Below, one piece after another: positions 9,300 through 16,940 of a DNA stretch of 45,002 nt. The DNA is taken from positions 1 through 45,002 of the forward strand of contig CANHQT010000017.1 of assembly GCA_947463325.1 (NCBI GenBank). Direction: 5' to 3'. The notes beneath the pieces are model-generated. The model saw only the letters and a list, made by a program, of their open reading frames with translations. It did not search any database and was not told the origin of the DNA. The number at the start of each line of letters is the position of its first letter. Within the stretch, counting starts at the first letter, position 1. The translations under genes were made by a program, and so were the position numbers. The DNA is from Sphingomonadaceae bacterium (lineage in GTDB: Bacteria; Pseudomonadota; Alphaproteobacteria; Sphingomonadales; Sphingomonadaceae).

Positions 9300-9775
9300 C
9301 CGCAGGGCAGCCGGTAATGATCGGCCAGCCTGTCCAGCGCGAGCGCGAGGATGATGCGACCTGATCGGCTGGGCCAGCCGAGCGCCCGTTCAGCGCCGGG
9401 CATGGCTTCGCCGGCGCAAATGACCCGCCAGCAAATGTCCGCAAGACCACTGCCGGCGGCGTCGATTGCCGCAGTAAAGCGGCGGTGGGCATCGATGCGC
9501 GCCAGCGATCGCGCGCCTTCCCCCGCCCCTGCGCCCTGCCCCCGCGGCGCAGCATCCCAGCGCATGGTCACGCCCGCCTCCAGCCCCGCGATGGTGAAAT
9601 CACGGCGGAGCTGCTCCCCGGCCGCATATTGGCGTTCGGTGATCAGCGATCGGCTGTACAGCCATCGCAGCGGGCTTTCGTCCCGGTTGATGCTGACAAT
9701 GCGCGCGCGCTTTTCCGGAATTGCGGGATTCAGCCGGTCATCAGGGTGAATGGCGTTGGCGATGGTGCGGGGCAT
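9296..9775 (-). CDS. DUF6456 domain protein, probable DNA-associated factor
   Basis: The 159-residue protein matches the DUF6456 pattern I know from alphaproteobacteria. A segment with SPLRWLYSRSLITERQYAAGEQLRRDF (split here as SPLRWLYSRS and LITERQYAAGEQLRRDF) is followed by a charged linker and a helical C-terminus with GWPSRSGRIILALALDRLAD. The function of the domain is not established. The helical, arginine-rich layout suggests nucleic-acid contact or a link to regulators, which is inference. GAGGAG lies 6 bases before the ATG at 9775. It is divergent from the XRE-type regulator 94 bases away, and the two may share a control region. Confidence 0.75.
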   Translation of the reverse strand: MPRTIANAIHPDDRLNPAIPEKRARIVSINRDESPLRWLYSRSLITERQYAAGEQLRRDFTIAGLEAGVTMRWDAAPRGQGAGAGEGARSLARIDAHRRFTAAIDAAGSGLADICWRVICAGEAMPGAERALGWPSRSGRIILALALDRLADHYRLPCG

Positions 9776-9869
9776 GGATTGCTCCTCGGTTCAGGCGAAT
9801 CACTCTTGCCATCCCGGCTATTGTGTAGGACAGATAGAAACCGATCTGGTTAGCAATGAGGGGCGAGCG

Positions 9870-10439
9870 GTGATCAACAGCATCCGCAGTGTGCGCAAGG
9901 CAAAGGGGCTGACGCTCGATGAGGTCGCCGCACGCTGTGTGCCGCCGACCACGGCGCAAACCATCGGCCGGCTGGAGACTGGCACGCGCACCCTGTCGCT
10001 CGGCTGGATGCACCGCATCGCCGCTGCGCTCGGCGTTGAGCCGCGTGATCTGGTGCGCATGCCCGAAGAAGAAACGCTGACCCTCGCCGCCATTGTCGAC
10101 CGCGATGGCGCGCATGCGCCTGCCCGGATCGAGGATATCGCCAATCTGCGCCCCGAAACCGGCATGGTGGCCGTGCGTTTTGCCAGCAGCCTGGGTGATT
10201 ACCGCTTCGGCGATATCATCTGGTGCCGCAGGATCGCGCGCGATGCGGTATCGACGGTGCTCAATCGCGATGTGCTGGTGCCACGCCCGGCCGGCCGTTT
10301 CCTGTTCGGGCGGCTATTGGCGATCGATGGCGAAAAAATGCAGCTTATCCCGCTGGCGGATGGCGCGCGGCAACAGGTGATTGCCATTCCCGAATGGGTG
10401 GCGGTCGCCAACCGGCTGGTGCGGACGCTCGGCCCGTGA
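9870..10439 (+). CDS. XRE-family regulator with C-terminal domain resembling a degenerate S24 fold
   Basis: From the GTG at 9870 (GAGGGG 6 bases upstream) the product is 189 residues. Residues 1-60 form a Cro/CI-type helix-turn-helix (IRSVRKAKGLTLDEVAARC, then TAQTIGRLETG and LGVEPRDL). The C-terminal 110 residues (YRFGDIIWCRR, RPAGRFLFGRLLAIDGEKM) resemble the beta-rich layout of LexA/CI-type S24 domains, but I see no convincing Ser/Lys catalytic pair. That relation is tentative. An in-frame ATG at 9750 would add 40 residues that look non-coding. The stop overlaps the GTG of the glycosyltransferase (GTGA, 10436-10439), so the two are translationally coupled and the regulator may control that gene. 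Confidence 0.75.
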   Translation: MINSIRSVRKAKGLTLDEVAARCVPPTTAQTIGRLETGTRTLSLGWMHRIAAALGVEPRDLVRMPEEETLTLAAIVDRDGAHAPARIEDIANLRPETGMVAVRFASSLGDYRFGDIIWCRRIARDAVSTVLNRDVLVPRPAGRFLFGRLLAIDGEKMQLIPLADGARQQVIAIPEWVAVANRLVRTLGP

Positions 10440-11629
10440 ACGGGGATCTGGCGCGCCCGTTGCGCGTCCTCAGCATCGCGACGCTGTTTCCAGACGAGAC
10501 CCGGCCCAATTTCGGCATTTTCGTCGAACGCTCGCTGGCGGCGGCCGCACGCCAAGCGGGCATCGCGCTGACAGTGGTGGCCCCGCTCGGCCTGCCGCCA
10601 TGGCCCCTGTCTCTCCACCCCCGCTATCGCGCGCTGACACGGCTGCCGGCCGTCGAAAGCCGCAATGGCCTCACCATCCACAGGCCGCGCTTCACGCTGA
10701 TCCCCGGCCTCGCCGCACGCAATGCAAAGGCTGTCGCCGCTGCGGTGTTGCCGATCGCGCGCAAGGCAATGGCACAAGGCGGCCTCGACCTCATCGATGC
10801 GCAATTCTTCTGGCCTGACGGCGTTGCCGCACAACGGATCGCTGGCGCGCTCGGCCTGCCCTTTTCAGCCAAGGCGCGTGGCGGGGATATCTCCCTGTGG
10901 GCGCGTCGGGCGGACACGGCGCCGCTGGTGCTGGGTGCAGCCCGAAAGGCAGCCGGCATGCTCGCCGTCGCTGACTCGCTGGCTGATGACATGGCGAGCT
11001 TAGGGATGCCGCGTGATCGGATGGTGACGCACCATACCGGCATTGATCCCGCGCTGTTCCATCCCACGGACCGCGCTGCGGCGCGTGCCGGGTGGGGCTG
11101 GCCGGGCGATGGACCGATCATCCTCAGCGTCGGCGCGCTGATCCCGCGCAAGGGGCAGGAACATGTGATCCGGGCCCTGCCCTTGCTGCCGGCGGATTGC
11201 CGCTATGTCATTGCCGGCACCGGGCCCGACCGCGAGCAGCTGGCGGCGCTGGCGGCTGAGCTTGGCGTGGAGGACCGTGTGCTGTTCACGGGCGCTGTGC
11301 CCAACGCTGATCTGCCGGCTCTCTATTCCGCAGCGGACGCAATGGTGCTGATGTCCACCAGCGAGGGCCTCGCTAATGTCTGGGTCGAGGCGCTGTCATG
11401 CGGCACGCCGCTGATCCTGTCTGACATTCCCCCCGCGCATGAGATTATCGATGCCCCCGATGCAGGGCGCATCAGCGCCAGCGCGCCGGACCAACTGGCC
11501 GCGGCCATCCATGCCGTGCTGGCCAGCCCACCCGACCGTGCGGCGCTGTCGGCGCGCACACACGCCCGCTTCAGCTGGGATCGCAACGGGGCGGAGCTGG
11601 CCGATTACTGGCGGCGGATAACCGATTAA
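10436..11629 (+). CDS. Glycosyltransferase family 4 protein
   Basis: This predicted GT-B fold retaining glycosyltransferase transfers a sugar from a nucleotide donor; acceptor and product are unknown. The 397-residue product has the N-terminal ATLFPDETRPNFGIFVERSL motif typical of TuaC-like enzymes. The C-terminal donor domain begins around residue 220 (ILSVGALIPRKGQEHVIRAL), continues with VIAGTGPDREQL, and has the SEGLANVWVEALSCGTPLI motif. The last contains the ExxxxxxE-like acidic pair (E in SEG and E in VEA) used in GT4 enzymes. The GTG start overlaps the XRE regulator stop by 4 bases. There are no other polysaccharide genes nearby. It may act on exopolysaccharide or a surface glycan. 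Confidence 0.85.
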   Translation: MNGDLARPLRVLSIATLFPDETRPNFGIFVERSLAAAARQAGIALTVVAPLGLPPWPLSLHPRYRALTRLPAVESRNGLTIHRPRFTLIPGLAARNAKAVAAAVLPIARKAMAQGGLDLIDAQFFWPDGVAAQRIAGALGLPFSAKARGGDISLWARRADTAPLVLGAARKAAGMLAVADSLADDMASLGMPRDRMVTHHTGIDPALFHPTDRAAARAGWGWPGDGPIILSVGALIPRKGQEHVIRALPLLPADCRYVIAGTGPDREQLAALAAELGVEDRVLFTGAVPNADLPALYSAADAMVLMSTSEGLANVWVEALSCGTPLILSDIPPAHEIIDAPDAGRISASAPDQLAAAIHAVLASPPDRAALSARTHARFSWDRNGAELADYWRRITD

Positions 11630-11638
11630 CCGGCGCCG

Positions 11639-12787
11639 TCAGGCGAAGTGCAGCCGGCGGTACTTCCCGCGGAAATAGAGCAAGGGGTCGCGCTGGGGCT
11701 CAAAGCTCGCCTTGAGCACACGACCGACGAGGATGAAATGGTCGCCCCCTTCGTGCACGGCATGGCGCTCGCACTCGAAGCTGGCGAGGCTGCCGGTGAG
11801 GACAGGCGTTCCAAACTCGCCCACCGCCCAGGGTGTCGCGCCAAAGCGATCCTCGCCCTTGCCGGCAAAGCGGTTGGAGGTCAGCTGCTGGCCGATCTGC
11901 AGCACATTGACGGCAAATCGCTCCGCGCCTTCGAGCGCAGGCGCGCTGCCGGCATTGTTGGCGATGCACACCAGCAGCAGCGGCGGATCCAGCGAAACGG
12001 AGGTGAAGCTGTTGGCGGTTAGGCCGATCGGCTTCCCTTCCCCATCCATCGCCGTGACGATGGTGACGCCGGTGGCGAAACAGCCCAGCGCATCACGGAA
12101 AGTCCGCGCATCGCGCCCTTCGCGATATTCCGGCGGCGCAAGCGGCAGGCGCCGTTCGAGGAAATCAACCAGCGTCGCACTGAAACTGTCGAGCGCCTCT
12201 CCGCCGAGCGGGACAGCGCCGTCGAAACTCGCAGATTCGGCGCTCTCTGGATGGAGGGTGGCGCTCTCGCCGGCGCAGTCCATCAAAAGCAGCGGCGCGG
12301 TGACGCGCGATGCTGCGGCGGCAATCCGTGTCTCCAACCCGGTGAGGGCGAGCGCACTGGCAACGGCCGGATCAAAATGGGGCGCGATGGCCAGGCGGTC
12401 TGCGACAGCTGGCGCGCCGACGAGCACCAGGCCGGAAGCAAGATGTCCGCCTTCCTCGCCGACGACAACGGCAGCCAGCCATCCGCCGAACCCGGCTCCA
12501 AGGATCAGCGGCCGGGCGGGCATCTGCGCCAGCACAGCGCGCACATCGTCGGCAAAGGCGTCAAAGCCGTAGCGCGCATCATTCGGCCATTCACTGCCGC
12601 CATGGCCACGCAGGTCGAGGCTGACGACCTGACGGCCGGACAGGGCAAGCGCCTCTGCCACACCGGCCCAATCAGCGCGCGTCTGCCCGGCATCGTGCAA
12701 GAGCAGGACCGGCGGCGCATCCTCATGCCCCCGCACGTCGGCCTGCAACCGCACACCTGCGAACCCCCGAAATTCCTGCTGACGCAT
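11639..12787 (-). CDS. Fusion: degenerate alpha/beta-hydrolase domain plus flavin reductase domain
   Basis: The 382-residue protein joins two domains. Residues 1-215 have an alpha/beta-hydrolase layout: VLLLHDAGQTRADW (28-40), LDLRGHGGSEWP (58-68) and a nucleophile elbow at LILGAGFGGW (94-103). The elbow serine is replaced by Gly99, and no histidine is found where the C-terminal catalytic His should lie (GGEALDSFSATLVDFL, 195-210). Residues 225-382 form a flavin reductase-like FMN-binding domain (DIM6/NTAB family) with TFRDALGCFATGVTIVTA, GLTANSFTSVSLDPPLLL and GGDHFILVGRV. The reductase half should supply reduced FMN or FAD to a partner monooxygenase from NAD(P)H. The hydrolase half probably lacks hydrolase activity and may bind a substrate or partner, which is inference. 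No monooxygenase is adjacent. The gene converges on the glycosyltransferase with a 9-base gap. Confidence 0.85.
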   Translation of the reverse strand: MRQQEFRGFAGVRLQADVRGHEDAPPVLLLHDAGQTRADWAGVAEALALSGRQVVSLDLRGHGGSEWPNDARYGFDAFADDVRAVLAQMPARPLILGAGFGGWLAAVVVGEEGGHLASGLVLVGAPAVADRLAIAPHFDPAVASALALTGLETRIAAAASRVTAPLLLMDCAGESATLHPESAESASFDGAVPLGGEALDSFSATLVDFLERRLPLAPPEYREGRDARTFRDALGCFATGVTIVTAMDGEGKPIGLTANSFTSVSLDPPLLLVCIANNAGSAPALEGAERFAVNVLQIGQQLTSNRFAGKGEDRFGATPWAVGEFGTPVLTGSLASFECERHAVHEGGDHFILVGRVLKASFEPQRDPLLYFRGKYRRLHFA

Positions 12788-13219
12788 CGACTATCCTTTA
12801 TGATCGGTGGCTCGCCTTGGCGCACCTGCCGGCAGTGTCAAGGTGACTGAAGGCTATGCTGCATCGGCCCCGCGCTCCGATTCCGGCTGTGCGCGGGCAC
12901 GCGCAACCGGCCAGATGGCGCCACGGACACTCACTTTCAGATTGGTGCCAAATTGGCATATTTTGCTGCTGCCTTGCCGCCTGCACGCGTTAGTCACCAA
13001 GCCAGTATCCGACTGCCACGGGGCCATAACATCAAAGAATACAACATGATGTTGGCTTATGATTGGTCTGCGGAAGACGGCGGGGAAGGCTCAGGGGGTG
13101 GATAAAAAACGCGCTCAGCGTTGCGGGGGCGTCCGGCTTGATCCGGCGGCTCTTCGCTGTGCAGATTCCGCGCTCCCACCCCGCGCAGTCGCATCGCCCT
13201 GTGCCCGGCGGGCCGGGGC
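12788..13219. other. Intergenic region between divergent genes, no gene seen
   Basis: 432 bases separate the start of the hydrolase/flavin-reductase gene (leftward) from the response regulator gene (rightward). Local AT-richer stretches around 12940-13070 probably contain the promoters. I found no tRNA, clear hairpin terminator or convincing small coding frame; the short open frames here lack ribosome binding sites and family resemblance. Confidence 0.5.
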
Positions 13220-14104
13220 ATGCTGAACACCGAATTCGCATCCGCCGCCTATGCGCAAGACGGGCAGAGCCACGGCCCTCTGGTGCTGCTGGTCGGTGAC
13301 GATGCCGCCTGCCTTGGCGACTATGCCGCTACGCTCGCCGCGCTTGGACTGGCACACCGCATCGCCGAAACGCCTGATCGCGCCATCGACATTCTGACCG
13401 AGGATGAACGCATCGGCATTCTGCTGACCGATATCGATATGCCCGGCATGAGTGGTATGCAGCTGGTCAAGACGATAGCGGACCGCATCGGTCAACACCG
13501 TCTGATCATACCGGTGTTCATAGCCGGATTTGCCTATGTCGATCTTGTTGTGGAAGCGATGCGGCTCGGCGTGGCCGATTTCCTGCGTAAACCGGTGACC
13601 CGGGCAGACCTGTCCAGCGCGATGGCGCGTGCCCGAACAATCTGGTCACAGCGGCAGCAATCGGGTGATCCGGCAACGCTGACCATGCTCAGCGAACAAA
13701 TCACCGGGCTCGTGGCGGCATTGGAACAGGCCCGATCGATAACAGCGCCACAGGGTTCGCAGCGCCCGTCGTCCGTGCAGCGGCAGATTGAACGCTACAT
13801 CGCGAACCAGCGCAAGCGCGCCCAGCATTTCCCTGACCAGGCGCTGTGCGAGACTTCCTGGAAAATCCTGCTCGATCTGGCTCTGGCCCATTTGAAGGGC
13901 AAGCCGGTGGCCGTTTCCAGCGCATGCATTGCATCGGAGGCGCCGGTCAGCACGGCCCTGCGCCGTATCCGCGAATTGTGCGATGCCGGTTTGCTGGTGC
14001 GTTGGCCGGATCCCACAGACGGGCGGCGCGACATGCTCAGCCTGTCGGACGAATGCTTCCGGTCAATGGAAGCCTATTTCACGCAGCATTATCAGGAAGC
14101 CTGA
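13220..14104 (+). CDS. Atypical response regulator: receiver domain plus MarR-like winged helix
   Basis: The 294-residue protein starts with a receiver domain (about 20-135). Acidic Asp27/Asp28, the phospho-acceptor Asp71 in LLTDIDMPGMSG and Lys124 in RKPV are all present. The conserved Thr/Ser switch position is Ala102 (VFIAGFAYVD), which is unusual. A middle helical region (150-185) leads to a C-terminal domain (about 195-290) that looks like a MarR-type winged helix (VSTALRRIRELCDAGLLVRW, then DPTDGRRDMLSLSD with the wing). It is likely a DNA-binding regulator whose phosphorylation response may be altered. No histidine kinase is adjacent, so it is an orphan. The first ATG (13220) is used; upstream GGCGGGCCGGGG could act as a GC-rich ribosome site. 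Confidence 0.82.
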   Translation: MLNTEFASAAYAQDGQSHGPLVLLVGDDAACLGDYAATLAALGLAHRIAETPDRAIDILTEDERIGILLTDIDMPGMSGMQLVKTIADRIGQHRLIIPVFIAGFAYVDLVVEAMRLGVADFLRKPVTRADLSSAMARARTIWSQRQQSGDPATLTMLSEQITGLVAALEQARSITAPQGSQRPSSVQRQIERYIANQRKRAQHFPDQALCETSWKILLDLALAHLKGKPVAVSSACIASEAPVSTALRRIRELCDAGLLVRWPDPTDGRRDMLSLSDECFRSMEAYFTQHYQEA

Positions 14105-14757
14105 CCGCGGCGAATGCGCCCAGATCGGCGGCAGTATGAGCGCAAAGCGCCATGCCGATCCAACCGCCCGCACCGCAGCAACACGGCATTCTCACGCAAA
14201 CCGGACACGGTAAGCGGCTGTTCCAGCGCAAGAATTTCGTCCGAATAGGAGGATAAAGGGAGAGCTGGGCGGACTTCGGGACCAGTCTCAGTCCGCCCAG
14301 CTCTCGCCTACAACACAAACTCGCGCGCTCGATCCGGTCTCAAAGACATATTCGAGCTGCCCTTGAACCGGGCACTTGCTTGCATTGCTGTGTCCCTGAA
14401 GGAGACGCCGCACAGTTGTTCCAAGAGCTGCTACCGCGCCAGAAATATCCCCACCAAACTGGTCAAACTGACGCCGTGCAGCGGACTCTGGGAGCCGGGC
14501 CGGAGAGCTAAACCCATGTAATTATTGAGATAACGAAATGACTTTTCGTTGCAAATCTGCGCCGAAACGGGGTTCGCAGTCGTTTCGGTAGCGATTTGGT
14601 CAGCACCGCCAGTTTGGATAAGAATGCCCCCGCGGCAGGGCCGAAACCAGCCGCTGAAGGGCGCGGAACGCGCCGACAGCGCGGCTGCCGTAGGCGCAAC
14701 CGCGGACTGATTCCTCAACAGCAATCTGAACTTATCGTGAACGCCAACCTGGCGGCC
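14105..14757. other. Gene-free stretch between response regulator and tRNA-Met
   Basis: About 650 bases carry no convincing gene. It includes a long perfect hairpin (14260-14305), a smaller one (AACGAAA-5-TTTCGTT, 14532-14550) and a lower-GC patch around 14515-14600. A frame on the minus strand ending in tRNA antisense (containing SGVQVPPPLP) is a known false-positive pattern. The region could be degraded sequence or carry a small RNA. Confidence 0.5.
14260..14305. repeat. Perfect 16-bp inverted repeat with 14-base loop
   Basis: The left arm GAGAGCTGGGCGGACT (14260-14275) is exactly complementary to the right arm AGTCCGCCCAGCTCTC (14290-14305). The loop can pair further. There is no T-run after either arm, so a classical rho-independent terminator is unlikely. 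It lies about 155 bases after the response regulator stop. Possible roles are 3'-end protection, a factor-dependent terminator or part of a small RNA. Confidence 0.75.
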
Positions 14758-14834
14758 TGGTAGCGGAGGAGGGACTTGAACCCCCGACACGCGGATTATG
14801 ATTCCGCTGCTCTAACCAACTGAGCTACTCCGCC
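14758..14834 (-). tRNA. tRNA-Met (anticodon CAT, elongator type)
   Basis: A 77-base cloverleaf reads leftward: acceptor GGCGGAG/CTCCGCT (first pair G-U), D arm with GCTCAGTTGGTTAGAGC, anticodon stem GCGGA/TCCGC around loop ATCATAA with CAT at 14800-14798. The T loop holds GTTCAAGTC, the discriminator is A and CCA is encoded. The G-U first pair and the loop fit elongator tRNA-Met. A CAT anticodon could also be tRNA-Ile2 after lysidine modification, which I consider less likely. Confidence 0.92.
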
Positions 14835-14902
14835 TCACCGGCAGCTCCGCCCCGTAAAGAGGCGGCCTAGGCGGGGCGCTATAGGAAGGTGCCACAGGGT
14901 GG

Positions 14903-15436
14903 TCAAGCAGCCTTGCCGCGAAACTGCCAGCTGCCCGCAGGCTCCCACGGGCCACCGCGGTAATACCAGGCGGCCAGCCCGGCCATGGCGAGCGGGCGGG
15001 TCAGGAAAACAGCGGAAAGTTCGGCGTGGAGCGCCCGTGCCTCAGCCGGATCGACCTTGTTCTGAACGGTGATGTGAAGCCGCGGGCGCTGACGGTCCTG
15101 TGGAATAAGATCGGCCAGAAAGGCATCGGCAATATGCTCCCGGATGGCGAGCAGGCCGGGGCTATCGACATCAAAGGCGACACCGCGCCCGAGAAAGCGC
15201 ACCCCGGAAAGGGTGGCGCGGGGCGGTGCGGCGCGGCATTCCTCCGCCAGCCGCCGCGCCAGTTCGGGCAGCCGCGCGGGCGGCAGATGGTGAAACAGCG
15301 TGATGTGCGCCTTCAGGAAATTGCGCTCCGGCGGAAAATGCGCGCGGCGCAAGCCATCAGCCCAGGCGAAATCGGCAGCGCCCATCGTCGCGGTGACGAT
15401 GATCGGCGCCAGGCCCGAAGAGGAGGTTTCAATCAT
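14903..15436 (-). CDS. 2H phosphoesterase / LigT-like (2'-5' RNA ligase superfamily) protein
   Basis: The protein belongs to the 2H superfamily, whose members open or form 2'-5' phosphodiester or cyclic phosphate bonds in RNA or nucleotides. Two HxT motifs are visible, HITLFHHL (His44) and HITVQNKV (His121), spaced as in family members. From the ATG at 15436 the product is 177 residues. The frame can be extended to 15520 but that part lacks family character. No strong ribosome binding site precedes the chosen start. The true substrate cannot be told from sequence. It lies just after tRNA-Met, transcribed the same way upstream of it; an RNA-processing link is only suggestive. Confidence 0.82.
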   Translation of the reverse strand: MIETSSSGLAPIIVTATMGAADFAWADGLRRAHFPPERNFLKAHITLFHHLPPARLPELARRLAEECRAAPPRATLSGVRFLGRGVAFDVDSPGLLAIREHIADAFLADLIPQDRQRPRLHITVQNKVDPAEARALHAELSAVFLTRPLAMAGLAAWYYRGGPWEPAGSWQFRGKAA

Positions 15437-15552
15437 GGCGGGGGGATATCCGCTCGCTCCGGCACCGGTCAAATAGGCACCATCGCGCTGAGGATTGCAG
15501 CGACGGAGGGTTAAGCGCACACTCGCCGCGGGGATGATGGAGGGGAATGGCC

Positions 15553-15966
15553 ATGAATAATCCGCCCAAAACCTATTCTGTCGCTGCGGTCATCGCGCTG
15601 CTGTGGAATCTGATCGGTGCAGCCGCGCTCGGCATGAATGCGATGGCCGACCCAGCGGCCCTTTCGCCCGACGCACAAGCGTTGGTCGCATCAACGCCCC
15701 TGTGGGCCAAAATCGGCAGCTGGATCGCCGTTGGCGCCGGGGCATTGGGATCGCTGGGGCTGTTGCTGAGAAAGCTTTGGGCTGTGCCCACACTGATGCT
15801 CTCTTTTGCAGGGGTGGTCGTGCAGGACATCTGGCTATTCGGAATGGCCGATGTTGTTGCCGTCTATGGCTATGCTCCGCTCGTCATGCAGGGCATCGTT
15901 CTGATTATCGCCATCGGCCTTGTATCGCTGGCCCGCGCGGCGCGTGCCAAGGGCTGGCTTGGATAA
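15553..15966 (+). CDS. Four-helix membrane protein, function unknown
   Basis: This small inner-membrane protein has four predicted hydrophobic helices: SVAAVIALLWNLIGAAAL, IGSWIAVGAGALGSLGLLL, AVPTLMLSFAGVVVQDIWLF and LVMQGIVLIIAIGLVSL. A short periplasmic loop lies after the first. Similar proteins are sometimes labelled sugar transporter in databases without biochemical support, so I leave the function open. The ATG at 15553 has GGAGG 9 bases upstream; an in-frame ATG at 15547 is too close to that site. It converges on mltG with only 3 bases between the stop codons. Confidence 0.75.
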   Translation: MNNPPKTYSVAAVIALLWNLIGAAALGMNAMADPAALSPDAQALVASTPLWAKIGSWIAVGAGALGSLGLLLRKLWAVPTLMLSFAGVVVQDIWLFGMADVVAVYGYAPLVMQGIVLIIAIGLVSLARAARAKGWLG

Positions 15967-15969
15967 GCC

Positions 15970-16905
15970 CTATTCCATCTCGCCGCGGGCGCGCCGGATG
16001 GCGAACCAGCGTTCGACATTGGCATTATGCTCCGCCAGCGTCCGCGCGAATATGTGCCCGCCGGTGCCGTCAGCGACGAAGTAGATATACTCGGTTTCGC
16101 CCGGATTGAGCGCGGCACGGATTGATTCTCGTCCGGGGTTGGCGATCGGGCCCACAGGCAGGCCGGCCATGCTGTAGGTGTTATAACCGTTCACAGCCGC
16201 AATCTCCGAACGGCGGATACGGCGGCCGAGCGGTTTGCCTTGCGTGATCGGATAGATGATCGTCGGATCGGCCTGAAGCCGCATGCCGATGCGCAACCGG
16301 TTGGTATAAACACCCGCGACCGTGCGGCGCTCCTCCGCCTTCGACGTTTCCTTTTCGATGATCGATGCCAGCGTGATCGCCTGATTGCGGTCCTGCGGGA
16401 CAGCGCGGCTGCTGCGTTCCGCCCAGGCTTCGGCAAAGGCCCGGTCCATCGCCGCCTGCATCCGCGCCACCACGGCCGCACGCGGCTCGCCCTTGGCAAT
16501 GGCGTAGGTGTCAGGAAGGATGCTGCCCTCCGCCGGCACCGGTATCTCGCCGGTAAGGTGCGGATTGGCCATCAGCCGTTCCCATACCAGGATCGACGGC
16601 CAGCCTTCGGGGATGGTGACAAAGCGTTGCCGTGTCCGGCCAGCCTGCAGCAAGGCGAGCACGTCGCCCGCAGATGTCCCTGCCTTCACCTCATATTCGC
16701 CGGGCTTGATCGGCTCATCGGATCCGAACAGCCGCGCATGGCGGAGGAATGCGCCTGCGTCCTCGACGGCGCCTGCTTCTTCCATGATCTCGGCCGCGCG
16801 CGTCATGCTCGCGCCCTCCGGGATGACGAAGTCGGCATCACGGGGGGCACCGCCTGCGCAAGCCGCAAGCAGCAGCGCCAGAAACAGTGTCAGGACAATG
16901 CGCAT
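15970..16905 (-). CDS. mltG: Endolytic murein transglycosylase MltG, predicted lipoprotein form
   Basis: MltG cuts nascent glycan strands inside the chain and is proposed to set glycan length by ending polymerisation. The product (311 residues from the ATG at 16905) has a periplasmic LysM-like part (residues 20-90, with PLKPGEY-like PIKPGEYEV) and the YceG catalytic domain. The catalytic glutamate is Glu184 in ASIIEKET. SILPDTY, GVYTNRL and GLPVGPIANPG motifs follow. The usual N-terminal membrane anchor is replaced by a signal with a lipobox LAAC (cysteine 16), so it is probably lipid-anchored. It lies 35 bases after fabF, the last gene of the envelope string; fab-mltG linkage is common in proteobacteria. 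Confidence 0.93.
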   Translation of the reverse strand: MRIVLTLFLALLLAACAGGAPRDADFVIPEGASMTRAAEIMEEAGAVEDAGAFLRHARLFGSDEPIKPGEYEVKAGTSAGDVLALLQAGRTRQRFVTIPEGWPSILVWERLMANPHLTGEIPVPAEGSILPDTYAIAKGEPRAAVVARMQAAMDRAFAEAWAERSSRAVPQDRNQAITLASIIEKETSKAEERRTVAGVYTNRLRIGMRLQADPTIIYPITQGKPLGRRIRRSEIAAVNGYNTYSMAGLPVGPIANPGRESIRAALNPGETEYIYFVADGTGGHIFARTLAEHNANVERWFAIRRARGEME

Positions 16906-16940
16906 CGCGGGCAAATCTCGCACGTCGCCAACCGCGCCGA

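Noticed and set aside
14431-14790. Minus-strand frame with SGVQVPPPLP
   Set aside because: Its start comes from the tRNA-Met sequence at 14758-14834 and the pattern is a familiar false call; the rest has no family character.
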